Origin: an uncultured Prevotella sp.
GTDB lineage: Bacteria > Bacteroidota > Bacteroidia > Bacteroidales > Bacteroidaceae
Direction: 5' to 3'
Assembly: GCA_900555035.1 (NCBI GenBank)
Contig: USJX01000013.1
Span: 1 to 47,192 of the forward strand
DNA length: 47,192 bases
The translations under genes were made by a program, and so were the position numbers. Positions 32,812-41,587 of this stretch are shown here, piece after piece. The notes beneath the pieces are model-generated. The model was given only the letters and a program-made list of their open reading frames with translations. It did no database searches and had not been told where the DNA came from. Numbering within the stretch: the stretch's first letter is position 1; each line of letters opens with the position of its first letter.

Positions 32812-33621
32812 TTACTGCGCCTCCTTCATCTGTCTTAACAACTCCTTTTGCTTTTCATTCAAGCCGTTAGGCAACTTCACGTTATAGGTAATCATCAAAT
32901 CACCGAAGGTGCCGTCGCCCCTGTCGTAACCCTTGCCACGCACACGAACCTTCGTGCCGTTCTGGGTCTCCGGCTTAATCTTCAACTTAATCTTCGAACC
33001 ATTGCTCAAGGTGATGATACCCTCGCCACCGAGCAAGGCAGTGTACATGTCGATGTTCACGTTCATGTTCATCTCGCCATTGTTGGTTCGGGCACCCTGA
33101 CCGCCACAGCCACTATTGCAGCCACCACCACAGCCGCCAGTTCCGAAATCAGCACCAGCGCCATAGCCAGCATTGGCTCCTCCGCCAAAGCCGCCGAAAC
33201 CACCAAAGCCGCCGAAACCACCGCCTTGCTGGCCGCCACGGGCACGACCGCCGCCGAAGAGATTTTCGAAGAAGCTGGAGAATCCGCCTCCACCATTTCC
33301 GAAACTGCTGAAGTCGAAGCCCTCGAAAGGATTGCCTCCAGCACCACCGGCACCGCCGGCTCCACCACCGAATCCGCCAGCACCGAAGCCACCGGCATTC
33401 TTCCAGTTTTCGCCATACTGATCATACTTGGCGCGCTTATCTGGATCGGAAAGCACCTCGTATGCCTCGTTCAGCGCCTGGAACTTCGCCTTCGCCTTCG
33501 GGTCATTCGGGTGCAAATCCGGATGGAATTGTTTTGCACGTTTACGATATGCTGCCCTCACATCCTTCTGGGGGATGTTCTTGTCAACACCGAGAATCTT
33601 GTAATAATCTACAAATGCCAT
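32812..33621 (-). CDS. DnaJ-like co-chaperone with single C-terminal domain
   Basis: A 269-aa protein. A complete J domain at 5-68 with the HPD motif (33-35) that stimulates Hsp70 ATPase is followed by a very long Gly/Phe-rich region at about 75-160 and a short Cys/Gly cluster (GTGGCGGGCNSGCGG), not a zinc-finger array. A single substrate-binding beta domain follows at about 183-260 (ALLGGEGIITLSNGSKIKL, VRGKGYDRGDGTFGDL), the second of the two normally present in CbpA/DnaJ. The first C-terminal domain seems replaced by the Gly-rich stretch. A specialised CbpA-type co-chaperone; main DnaJ must lie elsewhere. Confidence 0.85.
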   Translation of the reverse strand: MAFVDYYKILGVDKNIPQKDVRAAYRKRAKQFHPDLHPNDPKAKAKFQALNEAYEVLSDPDKRAKYDQYGENWKNAGGFGAGGFGGGAGGAGGAGGNPFEGFDFSSFGNGGGGFSSFFENLFGGGRARGGQQGGGFGGFGGFGGFGGGANAGYGAGADFGTGGCGGGCNSGCGGQGARTNNGEMNMNVNIDMYTALLGGEGIITLSNGSKIKLKIKPETQNGTKVRVRGKGYDRGDGTFGDLMITYNVKLPNGLNEKQKELLRQMKEAQ

Positions 33622-33695
33622 ATTATAATACCTCCTATTTTTATGTTTTTAATAAGAAACCAACAAAAAGTATGCCGTAATTGGCAACTTTTTTG

Positions 33696-33703
33696 TAATT
33701 TTG
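33696..33703 (+). promoter_or_regulatory. Possible -7 box of the 5'-nucleotidase gene
   Basis: TAATTTTG fits the consensus; no clear -33 box. It overlaps the TTG that would otherwise open the frame at 33701, favouring the start at 33734. Confidence 0.45.
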
Positions 33704-33733
33704 CACATGAAATCAAATAATAAAGAAAAAAGT

Positions 33734-35497
33734 ATGAAACAACTGTTCGCAACGCTTCTCTTGGCGCTCACTTTTAATTCGCAAGCAATGGCACAGCAAC
33801 GTACCGTTAAACTGAGAGTGGTTCAGACGAGTGATGTACATGGAGCTTTCTTTCCATACGACTTCATCAACCGCAAACCCAAGGCAGGAACCCTGGCCCG
33901 CGTATCCTCTTACGTCAACGACCTGCGCAAAACCTACAAGGACAACGTCATCCTCCTGGAGAACGGCGACATCCTGCAAGGTCAGCCTACCTGCTACTAT
34001 TATAATTATGTGAACACCCAGGCACGCAATGTGGCTGCCGATGTAGTCAACTATATGAAGTATGACGCCCAGGCTTTCGGAAACCACGATGTGGAAACGG
34101 GTCATGCCGTGTATGATAAATGGATCAAGGAACTGAACTGCCCCGTGTTAGGTGCCAACATCATCGACACCAAGACCGGCCAGCCCTACGTGAAGCCTTA
34201 TATCATCCTGAACCGAGAGGGTGTGAAGATTGCCGTGCTCGGCATGCTGACACCAGCTATTCCTAACTGGCTGACAGAGGATCTCTGGAGCGGACTTAAG
34301 TTTGAAAACATGGTAACCTGCGCCAGAAAGTGGATGAAGCACATCCAGGAAACGGAGAAGCCCGACGTGGTGATTGGCGTTTTCCACAGCGGTAAGGATG
34401 GTGGCATTGTCACCCCGGAATACGAGGAGGATGCCTCCCTGCGTGTAGCAAAAGAAGTGCCAGGTTTCGACATGGTGCTCTTCGGTCACGACCACACCCG
34501 CTGCAGCGAGACCATCACCAATGTTGAGGGCAAGCCTGTGGTCTGCCTCGACCCTGCCAATAACGCCCTCAACGTGGCTGATGCCGAGGTAACGCTCACC
34601 TTGAATAAAAAGAAGGTGAATGGCAAGAAGCAGTACGTAGTGACAGACAAGAAGGTGACTGGCAGTCTTCCTGATGTGACAAAATGTCCTATCGACGAAG
34701 ACTTCATGAAGGCGTTCGAGCCTCAGATAGCCGAAATCAACCAGTTTGTGAGCAAGCAGATAGGCACATTCAAGAACACCATCCACAGCCGCGAGTCGTT
34801 CTTCGGCAGTTGTGCGTTCAATGATTTCATCCTCAATCTGCAGCTCGACATCACCAAGGCCGATATCGCCTTCAACGCCCCATTGCAGTTCAACGCCACC
34901 ATCCAGGCGGGTCCTATCTGCGTAGGCGACATGTTCAACCTCTATAAATATGAGAACCAGCTCTACGTGATGCGCCTCACCGGCGAGGAAATCCGCAAGC
35001 ATCTGGAGATGAGCTACGATCTTTGGGTGAACACGATGAAGAGTCCCGATGACCATCTTCTTCTGCTCGACACCCATACCAAGGGCGACCAGCAGCGCCT
35101 GGGCTTCAAGAACCTCTCATTCAATTTCGACAGTGCAGCCGGCATCGATTACGAGGTAGATGTTACGAAGCCAGATGGCGAGAAGGTGAAGATTCTGCGC
35201 ATGAGCAACGGCGAGCCATTCGATGAGAAGAAGTGGTACAAGGTGGCTGTGAACAGCTATCGTGGCAATGGTGGCGGCGAGCTCCTGACCCGTGGTGCCG
35301 GCATTCCGAAGGATAGTCTTGACAGCCGCATCATCTACCGCAGCGAGCGCGACCAGCGTTACTACTTGATGGAAGCGATAGAGAAGATGGGAACCATCGA
35401 GGCAAAGGCCAACAACAACTGGAAGTTCGTGCCAGAGGCATGGACCAAGCCTGCTGCCCAGCGCGACTATGACTTGCTTTTCGGAAAGAAAAAATAG
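33734..35497 (+). CDS. Exported 5'-nucleotidase / metallophosphatase
   Basis: A 587-aa secreted enzyme. The start at 33734 gives a clean signal peptide (MKQLFATLLLALTFNSQAMA); an upstream TTG start is rejected. The N-terminal calcineurin-like domain shows TSDVHG (Asp34, His36), LENGDILQG, FGNHDVE and FGHDHTR, a complete dimetal site. The C-terminal 5'-nucleotidase domain covers about 335-560 (FGSCAFNDFILNLQ, YKYENQLYVMRLTGEEI). It removes phosphate from extracellular or periplasmic nucleotides so the nucleosides can be imported. It follows the NUC1 gene by 1.1 kb, with the divergent dnaJ-like gene between. Confidence 0.93.
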   Translation: MKQLFATLLLALTFNSQAMAQQRTVKLRVVQTSDVHGAFFPYDFINRKPKAGTLARVSSYVNDLRKTYKDNVILLENGDILQGQPTCYYYNYVNTQARNVAADVVNYMKYDAQAFGNHDVETGHAVYDKWIKELNCPVLGANIIDTKTGQPYVKPYIILNREGVKIAVLGMLTPAIPNWLTEDLWSGLKFENMVTCARKWMKHIQETEKPDVVIGVFHSGKDGGIVTPEYEEDASLRVAKEVPGFDMVLFGHDHTRCSETITNVEGKPVVCLDPANNALNVADAEVTLTLNKKKVNGKKQYVVTDKKVTGSLPDVTKCPIDEDFMKAFEPQIAEINQFVSKQIGTFKNTIHSRESFFGSCAFNDFILNLQLDITKADIAFNAPLQFNATIQAGPICVGDMFNLYKYENQLYVMRLTGEEIRKHLEMSYDLWVNTMKSPDDHLLLLDTHTKGDQQRLGFKNLSFNFDSAAGIDYEVDVTKPDGEKVKILRMSNGEPFDEKKWYKVAVNSYRGNGGGELLTRGAGIPKDSLDSRIIYRSERDQRYYLMEAIEKMGTIEAKANNNWKFVPEAWTKPAAQRDYDLLFGKKK

Positions 35498-35506
35498 CAT
35501 GGCGGC

Positions 35507-35630
35507 TCTAAGAGCGCAACCCCGCTAGGCGGCAACAAGAGCACAACCCCGTTAGGCGTCCCGGCGGATTTGAAATCCGCCGTAAAAAAAGGTTCGACCT
35601 ATTAAAACCGGGGGATTTATAATCCCCCAA
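35507..35630 (+). repeat. Two-palindrome repeat element, copy B
   Basis: Two partial flanks (CCCCGCTAGGCG, CCCCGTTAGGCGTCC) precede palindrome GGCGGATTTGAAATCCGCC (35563-35581), a spacer with GTAAAAAAAGGTTCGACC, and palindrome GGGGGATTTATAATCCCCC (35610-35628). Confidence 0.8.
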
Positions 35631-35631
35631 C

Positions 35632-35680
35632 AAAAAAAAGAAGGTGCATCATGGACTTATGACACACCTTCTTTTTCTTT
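35632..35680. terminator. Bidirectional terminator between the 5'-nucleotidase and C10 protease genes
   Basis: AAGAAGGTGcaTCAT / ATGAcaCACCTTCTT with an A-run on the left and a T-rich run on the right. Confidence 0.88.
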
Positions 35681-35690
35681 ATTCAGGAGA

Positions 35691-35750
35691 ATTCCTTTAC
35701 TTTCAAAAATCTTCTTTACTTCACAAAAATCTTCTTTACTTCACAAAAAT
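35691..35750. repeat. 20-bp tandem repeat at the C10 protease stop codon
   Basis: Units at 35711-35730 and 35731-35750 are identical, and a diverged third lies at 35691-35710. The stop codon (35736-35738) lies inside the array, so the last residues (KIFVK) are encoded again out of use downstream. Confidence 0.8.
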
Positions 35751-38339
35751 CTTCTGATGATTTACAATATAAATACCAGCAGGAAGACCAAGGCGCTGAA
35801 GCTCAGCAGAATAAGCAGAAACAGCTGAACCTGTAGAACCTACAGAACCAGCAGCAATCCTTGCCACTTTCTGACCATTCAGATTATAAACATCCCAGAA
35901 ACCTGATACACCTGATACACCTGATGCATCCATCTCTACCTGAGAAATGCCGGCAGGAAGACCCGATACATAAACCAACTTTTGTGAACCAGGCATCTGA
36001 TAACGGGTACCATCCACACCATAAAGAATGTAAGAAGGCAGATAAGTTGGGAAACGCTGTATATTATAATTTGCATCCAGAACATACAAATCACCACAGA
36101 TAGAATGAGAACCCATCTGCTCTGGAGTAACTGTTCGGGTGATGGTAGTAACCTCACCATTGCCAGGAAGCTGAACACCCTCTGCCTGATAAGGAAAATG
36201 GAACGTAGGAGGAACATCCTCACCACTAGCAGCCGCAAAAGCTACATAGATGTAAGTATCATCACCATCATTCTGAATCTTATAAGTAAACTCAGCCTTG
36301 TCATCATTCACCTTTGGCGCTCTCATCTTGATGCCTGAATAGTAAGCCTGCTCCGTCTCGTAAAGATCGGAAGATGCATTCGTTGTTGCCTCCACCAGAT
36401 AGATGGTTGGCACATACCCCTGCTCCACCGCAAACTTCTGGGCATCAACCAGATTTACACCTGCAGGCTCATCATCCAGCCAGAGATAAAGATGACCCGC
36501 CTCCTTAGGAATCAGCTGGAAGCTTCGGGTGATAGAACCATGGGCAGGAACCGTAACGAAAAGATCCGTTGCCAAACTGTTTGGCTTCTCGGCAACAGCA
36601 TCAAACAAAACATTAACGATACCCTGGTATTCAAAATCGCAGTCGTTGCTCAATGTTACCTGGAAAGGACAGTAAGCACCCGTCTCCAGCTTACCAGAAA
36701 GCAGTTGCACCTGGGCGTTCAGCGCAGAAGCCAGCGTCAGTTCACGCTCCGTAGCCTTCACCACCACTGGGATTTTATTGTTCATATAATCCACCTTCTG
36801 CCAAGTCGTACCATTGGTGCTATAGATGGCAAACACCGGAGTCTTGCCCACCTCGAAAGCCTCGCTCACACTGAGTCGCGCATCCTTGGAACTCATCATT
36901 CCGTCATCTTTCATGCCATAGAGCGAAGTAGATATCTTATTGCTAATCAGCTTATAACTGCCGTCTTTCTGCAAGATTCCCAAGCCCAGATAGCCATTGA
37001 AAGCTTTCTTATCCTGGTTCACGAAGGTAACCTGAAGATTGAAATCAAACTCATCGCTCGTCTTCTGTCTGATACCCTTGGTGATATTCACAGCCCCCGT
37101 TCTATATACCGAGACAGATGGAATCTGAGCCAGCGGCGCATCCACCACTCCATTATCAGGAGCGATACCGATGGTCATCGAACAACTGCGGTTGTAGCCG
37201 TCGGCAGCATTTCCCGAACCGGTGCCTCCCTTTTCAGGATTGAGAATCGCAAGGTCGAAGTAGCCGTTCTGGTTGCCGTCCCATCCCCAGTTGATATGGT
37301 AAAGGCCGTCGCCATCCGAGCCATCGCAGATAAACTGATGTCCGCCATCAGACGACTGTCCGTCATAGAGAATCGGTCTCTTTGCCGCCAGTTCCGTATC
37401 GATGAGCTGCATCCACTGGTCCAGAGAAAAAGAAGCTCGGCGCACATCCATCATCAGGTCTTCATCATAGCCGAAATACTTGGCCAGATGGGAAGCCGAG
37501 ACGCTGGCCGAAGATTCCGGACCATAATTCATCTTCACCGCCACGCCGCAGTGATACATCAGCTTAGCCACTGCATCTTTCTGAGTATCAGTTACATCAG
37601 TAGCCACGCTATACTTAGGCAGCATGTTATCCCAATCGTAGATACCCTCTTCCTTAGTAACGGCAGGAATCGTAGTAGTTATCGTATTCCAATGGCTCAC
37701 GTAGCCCGGAATATCCGTCTTCAACTGTTTTGGATACTTGTAATAAGCCATCACCTGCGCCATCGCCGTAGCCACGCATCCGGTGGCAGAGGCATGCACG
37801 TCATCGTATTTCGGACACATATTATTATAAGGTGCGCCCTGGTCCCACTCGATATTTCCCAGGAGGGGAGCCACGGCAGCAGCCTTGGTAGCAGCCGACT
37901 GCTGCGCCATCTTGCTATGCCAAGCCTTCGCCTCAGCCAGGTTTTTGAGCGCAGTGGCATCGCCCAGTTCTACTCTGGTGCAAAACTCCTGATATTGCTT
38001 CATCAGATTCACGAATCCCTGCGACAGCTGAGTTTCGTCGTAAGATCCCTTGTCGGCATAAGCCACGATTTCGGGCATTCTGTCATCGCCTGAAACAATG
38101 GTGAATCCCCTGCCCTGTGTGTTAGGGAAAACGTAATAGCATTCTGAGTTGAGCGAGAGATTCTCGCCGCTCCCCTGCTTGCGTGCCTTGGCGGCAGCCT
38201 GTTCGTCGATGGCAGCACCAATCTTAGCCGCCTGTTTTTGGGCGATGGCCTTGGCCTGCTGGAAGCTTCGCGGTCCTGCCATGGCCATCATAGGCACGAG
38301 CAGTGAGCCAGCGAATAGAAGTAATTTATTATTCTTCAT
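35736..38339 (-). CDS. C10-family (streptopain-like) cysteine protease, secreted
   Basis: An 867-aa secreted protease. A signal peptide (1-21) is followed by an inhibitory Spi-type propeptide (about 25-135; SGDDRMPEIVAYADKG). The C10 catalytic domain (about 155-395) has Cys188 in ATGCVATAMAQV, His334 in GGHQFICDG and HINWGWDG. A long beta-rich region (about 410-800) is followed by a C-terminal sorting-like domain (VYNLNGQKVARI, then GIYIVNHQKIFVK), the pattern of type 9 secretion signals in Prevotella. Streptopain-type enzymes cleave host and matrix proteins. Own promoter. Nearest upstream gene on the same strand encodes a 64-aa peptide. Confidence 0.92.
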   Translation of the reverse strand: MKNNKLLLFAGSLLVPMMAMAGPRSFQQAKAIAQKQAAKIGAAIDEQAAAKARKQGSGENLSLNSECYYVFPNTQGRGFTIVSGDDRMPEIVAYADKGSYDETQLSQGFVNLMKQYQEFCTRVELGDATALKNLAEAKAWHSKMAQQSAATKAAAVAPLLGNIEWDQGAPYNNMCPKYDDVHASATGCVATAMAQVMAYYKYPKQLKTDIPGYVSHWNTITTTIPAVTKEEGIYDWDNMLPKYSVATDVTDTQKDAVAKLMYHCGVAVKMNYGPESSASVSASHLAKYFGYDEDLMMDVRRASFSLDQWMQLIDTELAAKRPILYDGQSSDGGHQFICDGSDGDGLYHINWGWDGNQNGYFDLAILNPEKGGTGSGNAADGYNRSCSMTIGIAPDNGVVDAPLAQIPSVSVYRTGAVNITKGIRQKTSDEFDFNLQVTFVNQDKKAFNGYLGLGILQKDGSYKLISNKISTSLYGMKDDGMMSSKDARLSVSEAFEVGKTPVFAIYSTNGTTWQKVDYMNNKIPVVVKATERELTLASALNAQVQLLSGKLETGAYCPFQVTLSNDCDFEYQGIVNVLFDAVAEKPNSLATDLFVTVPAHGSITRSFQLIPKEAGHLYLWLDDEPAGVNLVDAQKFAVEQGYVPTIYLVEATTNASSDLYETEQAYYSGIKMRAPKVNDDKAEFTYKIQNDGDDTYIYVAFAAASGEDVPPTFHFPYQAEGVQLPGNGEVTTITRTVTPEQMGSHSICGDLYVLDANYNIQRFPTYLPSYILYGVDGTRYQMPGSQKLVYVSGLPAGISQVEMDASGVSGVSGFWDVYNLNGQKVARIAAGSVGSTGSAVSAYSAELQRLGLPAGIYIVNHQKIFVK

Positions 38340-38430
38340 AAGCTCTTATGATGTTAAATTAATTATATTCATATTTGGTTAGGTGGCTAATGCCTGAAGG
38401 CGATGAAAGATAATTCCAACTCCTATACTG

Positions 38431-38461
38431 CAAAGATACGTCAATTATCTGAAACCACCAA
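38431..38461 (-). promoter_or_regulatory. Promoter of the C10 protease gene
   Basis: Minus strand TTG (38459-38461), 20 bp, then TATCTTTG (38431-38438). The leader is about 90 nt. Confidence 0.75.
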
Positions 38462-38489
38462 TTTTTTTCTGTTAAATGAAACAAATATA

Positions 38490-38537
38490 AAATAAAGCCC
38501 CCAACCCTATCGGCTAGTTGCCATCGGGTTGGGGGCT
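38490..38537 (-). terminator. Terminator of the 64-aa peptide gene
   Basis: 12-bp perfect stem AGCCCCCAACCC / GGGTTGGGGGCT followed on the minus strand by TTTATTTTA. Confidence 0.88.
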
Positions 38538-38572
38538 GTGATGATAGAGATGATAAGGATGATTAGGAGATC

Positions 38573-38767
38573 TTACTCCTCAACCTCATCCCAAATGTTG
38601 AAACGGCCAAAGCCTGGATAAGGGCGGGCTGCGCCTGTACCCTGGTCAACAGAAGTACCAGGACCGCTAGGAACCACTTCACCATAGCTGCCAGCCATAA
38701 TCTGAGCAGGCTCATTGAGTTCTACGATGCTCACGTTTGGAGCCATATAACTTTTCTTGTTCATCAT
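38573..38767 (-). CDS. 64-aa peptide of unknown function, possibly exported
   Basis: The N-terminal half (KKSYMAPNVSIVELNEPAQ, then IMAGS) is followed by a Gly/Pro/Ser-rich segment (GEVVPSGPGTS, ARPYPGFGRF) and an acidic end (WDEVEE). No hydrophobic signal helix is visible. The arrangement (short conserved-looking leader with EL...IMAGS, then variable low-complexity core) recalls leader-core peptides, and such 'YxxPxxxxxEL' peptides seem recurrent in Prevotella, but this is memory-based. It is 85 bp after the BspA-like gene on the same strand and has its own terminator. The start is at 38767 or 38764; AAAAAGGAAAAAT precedes it. Confidence 0.7.
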   Translation of the reverse strand: MMNKKSYMAPNVSIVELNEPAQIMAGSYGEVVPSGPGTSVDQGTGAARPYPGFGRFNIWDEVEE

Positions 38768-38851
38768 ATTTTTCCTTTTTTTGTTATTTATTTTCTGGAT
38801 ATTATATCTTATTATGCGGATATTACTTCTTGTATTTCCCCGGGAGAATCA

Positions 38852-41425
38852 TTACTTAACAACCAGTTTCTTGCCGTTCTGGATGTAAACGCCCTTGTGC
38901 AAGTTCTGGGTAGATCCAGTAGTGCTAACCAGGCGACCATTCAAGTCGTAGATAGCGTTAGAAGATGCAGTCTCCTTGCTTGCTGGAGCAGTCACAATCT
39001 CCTGGATGCCAGTGGTAGAACCATTGTTCATGCCGATAGAGATATTGTATTTAGCACCAGCTGGCAACTTCGAATTTTTCACCACAATATACATACGATA
39101 TGGATTCAGCTTGCCGGAAGTCTGAGGACCGAAGGTTCCGTCACCATTGAATGTATAGAGTCCTGGAATATCGGCAGCATTCTCGTGCTTGTAAGTACCA
39201 TTGTAATGTACTTCGAAGTCTGTATTCGTCACCATCAGTCCGGATGTACCATCCCAATCAACCACATCCATATCATTACCCAAAATATTATTTACGCCAC
39301 GACCAAGAGTTACCCCTTCATAATTGCTAATAGAAAGCTTTCTGCTATCTCCCAACTTTACGAAGACTGGTGTTCCTGGAGAGACAAGCTGATCAGCCAC
39401 CTTTCTCAGCATCAGAATCAACTTAGGATTATTCTTTGAATCTCCATTGCCGGTGTAGTGAATGATTTGATGCATAGGCTCATAAACTTCCTCGAATCCC
39501 GTTTCAGAAATGAGGTAAGAGAATGGCAGGCAAAGGGTTGCATACTGGCTTCCTGGCTGGAAAGTACGTTCGTAGGTAAGTTCACCCTTGTCATATACAA
39601 TGACTTTACCTCCTGTATAATCCTCGTCATCTGTCAACACCTTAGGGCCACCCTTAATTGCCAGATAATATTGCTGATTACTTAAATCTACATTCTTCAT
39701 ATAGTCATCATACGCTGCCTCTGGAACGAAAATTCCACCCAACTGCGAGCAGTTGTTGAAACTTTTAGCACTGAATTGAACCTTGGTTCCCAAAATATTG
39801 ACAGTCTGCAAATCAGGACATGAATTAAAGGCATTTTCAGCGATGCAAGTCACAGGATATGAGCTGCCATTATGAACAATCTCCTCTGGAATCGTAACTT
39901 CCTTCTCACCACCTCCATTATAGCTCAAAAGCGTTAATTTCTGGTCTTCACCACCCTTAAACTGGAAGTTGCCCTCATCAAATGTTACTCCAGCGATGCT
40001 TTCCTTGATGTTGCTAGAATACTCTGGCCAAGCCTTCTGATATACCTCTTTGACACCAGCTGGCACGAAGATAGTTGCATTCTTATTGAATACGTTATCA
40101 CCGATTGTAGCAGGAGTAGAGCCGAGCATAATGATGGTGGTCAATTTTGTAGTTCTAGCAAAAACATCTGAAGCTATATTTTCTATGCTGGCAGGGATGG
40201 TTACTGATTCTGTTTTAGTTTTTCTCACTGCAAATCCCTCTCCAATACTAGTAACAGATACCACATGTTCTTTGCCTTCAAACGTAAATTTTACACTACT
40301 AGGAATAACTAATTCTTTTTCTTTTGGTTGTTCCCAAATTGATTTCAACATCGCATTCTTCAAATCAGTACTTACCGAATAATAGAAATTTCCGTCCTCA
40401 ACATTTTCCAAATATGAAGGGTTGCTCTTGATGGTTAAACCTTCCCAAGAAGAATTTTCATGATAAGAATTCCAAGCAGACTCATCCACATAAATCACAA
40501 GATCCTTAGAACAGCCCTCAAAAGCACTTATGCCATAATTGTAATAACTGTAGTATCCACCTTTAAGGATAACCTTAGAAAGATTAGTACAACCGCTGAA
40601 ACATTCACTAGGGATTCCAAGACTTGAAATATTATTGAAAACAACTGTCTCAATGGTGGTATTGTTCTTGAATAAGCCATCACCCAATTCAGCAATCCAC
40701 CCCAAAGAAGATGCAGTAGGGTTAGGATTATTAGGATCATAGAGACTCGAAGAAATTTCCACTTCTTTGGCTTGTCCTACATACTTGGTCAGTTTCAAAG
40801 CATCAGATAAGTCTTCACCAAGATAGGTATATTCAAAAATGCCATTGGAAAAAGTTCCTCCACTAGGATGCTTCATAATAGAAGACGAATATTCTGACCA
40901 TGCTGACTGATAAGCCTCAACCTGATTAGCAGATACATAAATCTTAGGAGAATAACCAAATGCATTACCACCAATACGACAAGGATTACCAGAATTCTCG
41001 CGACTTCCAATCATAATCTTTACAGCCATCAAACTAGGATTAACGAGAGCAAAGGCGTTCTCTCCTATATATTCAAGAGAAGTAGGAAGATATAATTTTG
41101 GAATTTCTTTACCAGCAAAAGCATTATCGGCAATACGGGTTACCTGAAAATTATAAGAAGAACCATTTTCATCACTATATGAAACACTAGAAGGAATTGT
41201 AAGTTCACCACAATAGAAATCACCAGTAGGACCGACAAGAGTCACTGTGTTGTCACTATTCACTCTAAATTTACAAGCACCTCCAGCTAACCAACTCTCA
41301 AAAATGGTACCTTCTGTAACAGAAGCAGTTACCACATTGTTTTCTGTAGTATCCGCAAAGCTAACACTTGGTGCCAGAGCTAGTGCAGACACCAGGAAAT
41401 AAGAGAAGAGATTTGTCCCCCCCAA
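38852..41425 (-). CDS. BspA-like leucine-rich repeat surface protein, start broken by a G7 tract
   Basis: An 857-aa reading frame containing several blocks of BspA-type (LRR_5) repeats (for example IADNAFAGKEIPKLYLPTS, IENIASDVFARTTKL, CIAENAFNSCPDLQTV). A beta-rich domain follows, then a C-terminal sorting-like domain (YDLNGRLVSTTG, GVYIQNGKKLVVK), the type 9 secretion pattern. BspA-type proteins bind host matrix and other bacteria. The frame as read opens with a TTG at 41425 immediately before seven Gs. The natural ATG at 41453 (MIENILHKKIGG) is in another frame and stops after 31 codons unless one G is lost; then it yields a full signal peptide ending SVSFA. Confidence 0.85.
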   Translation of the reverse strand: MGGTNLFSYFLVSALALAPSVSFADTTENNVVTASVTEGTIFESWLAGGACKFRVNSDNTVTLVGPTGDFYCGELTIPSSVSYSDENGSSYNFQVTRIADNAFAGKEIPKLYLPTSLEYIGENAFALVNPSLMAVKIMIGSRENSGNPCRIGGNAFGYSPKIYVSANQVEAYQSAWSEYSSSIMKHPSGGTFSNGIFEYTYLGEDLSDALKLTKYVGQAKEVEISSSLYDPNNPNPTASSLGWIAELGDGLFKNNTTIETVVFNNISSLGIPSECFSGCTNLSKVILKGGYYSYYNYGISAFEGCSKDLVIYVDESAWNSYHENSSWEGLTIKSNPSYLENVEDGNFYYSVSTDLKNAMLKSIWEQPKEKELVIPSSVKFTFEGKEHVVSVTSIGEGFAVRKTKTESVTIPASIENIASDVFARTTKLTTIIMLGSTPATIGDNVFNKNATIFVPAGVKEVYQKAWPEYSSNIKESIAGVTFDEGNFQFKGGEDQKLTLLSYNGGGEKEVTIPEEIVHNGSSYPVTCIAENAFNSCPDLQTVNILGTKVQFSAKSFNNCSQLGGIFVPEAAYDDYMKNVDLSNQQYYLAIKGGPKVLTDDEDYTGGKVIVYDKGELTYERTFQPGSQYATLCLPFSYLISETGFEEVYEPMHQIIHYTGNGDSKNNPKLILMLRKVADQLVSPGTPVFVKLGDSRKLSISNYEGVTLGRGVNNILGNDMDVVDWDGTSGLMVTNTDFEVHYNGTYKHENAADIPGLYTFNGDGTFGPQTSGKLNPYRMYIVVKNSKLPAGAKYNISIGMNNGSTTGIQEIVTAPASKETASSNAIYDLNGRLVSTTGSTQNLHKGVYIQNGKKLVVK
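41417..41423 (-). repeat. Homopolymer G7 tract in the signal-peptide region
   Basis: Seven Cs on the plus strand, seven Gs in the coding sense. They lie 10 codons after the ATG at 41453. G6 joins the ATG to the 857-aa frame; G7 does not. Confidence 0.85.
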
Positions 41426-41555
41426 TTTTCTTGTGTAAAATGTTTTCTATCATATTTACTTTCTATTGATTAATTAATATTATTATCATTTTAAGATAAT
41501 CATTTGCTTCCTATTATTTTAGGTTACAATGGTTTTCTCGTTTACATATCACCTG

Positions 41556-41587
41556 CAAAAATACAAATATTTTTTGGGCGAAACAAA
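41556..41587 (-). promoter_or_regulatory. Promoter of the BspA-like gene
   Basis: Minus strand TTTG (41584-41587), 20 bp, then TATTTTTG (41556-41563). Leader about 95 nt to the ATG at 41453, supporting that start rather than 41425. Confidence 0.7.

Noticed and set aside
33701..33733. TTG start adding 11 residues to the 5'-nucleotidase
   Set aside because: It overlaps a -7-like box and would put charged residues before the signal peptide; the ATG at 33734 gives a clean signal sequence.
36492..38093. 533-aa open frame on the plus strand
   Set aside because: Antisense to the C10 protease, which has intact catalytic motifs; the Arg/His/Ile-rich translation matches no family.
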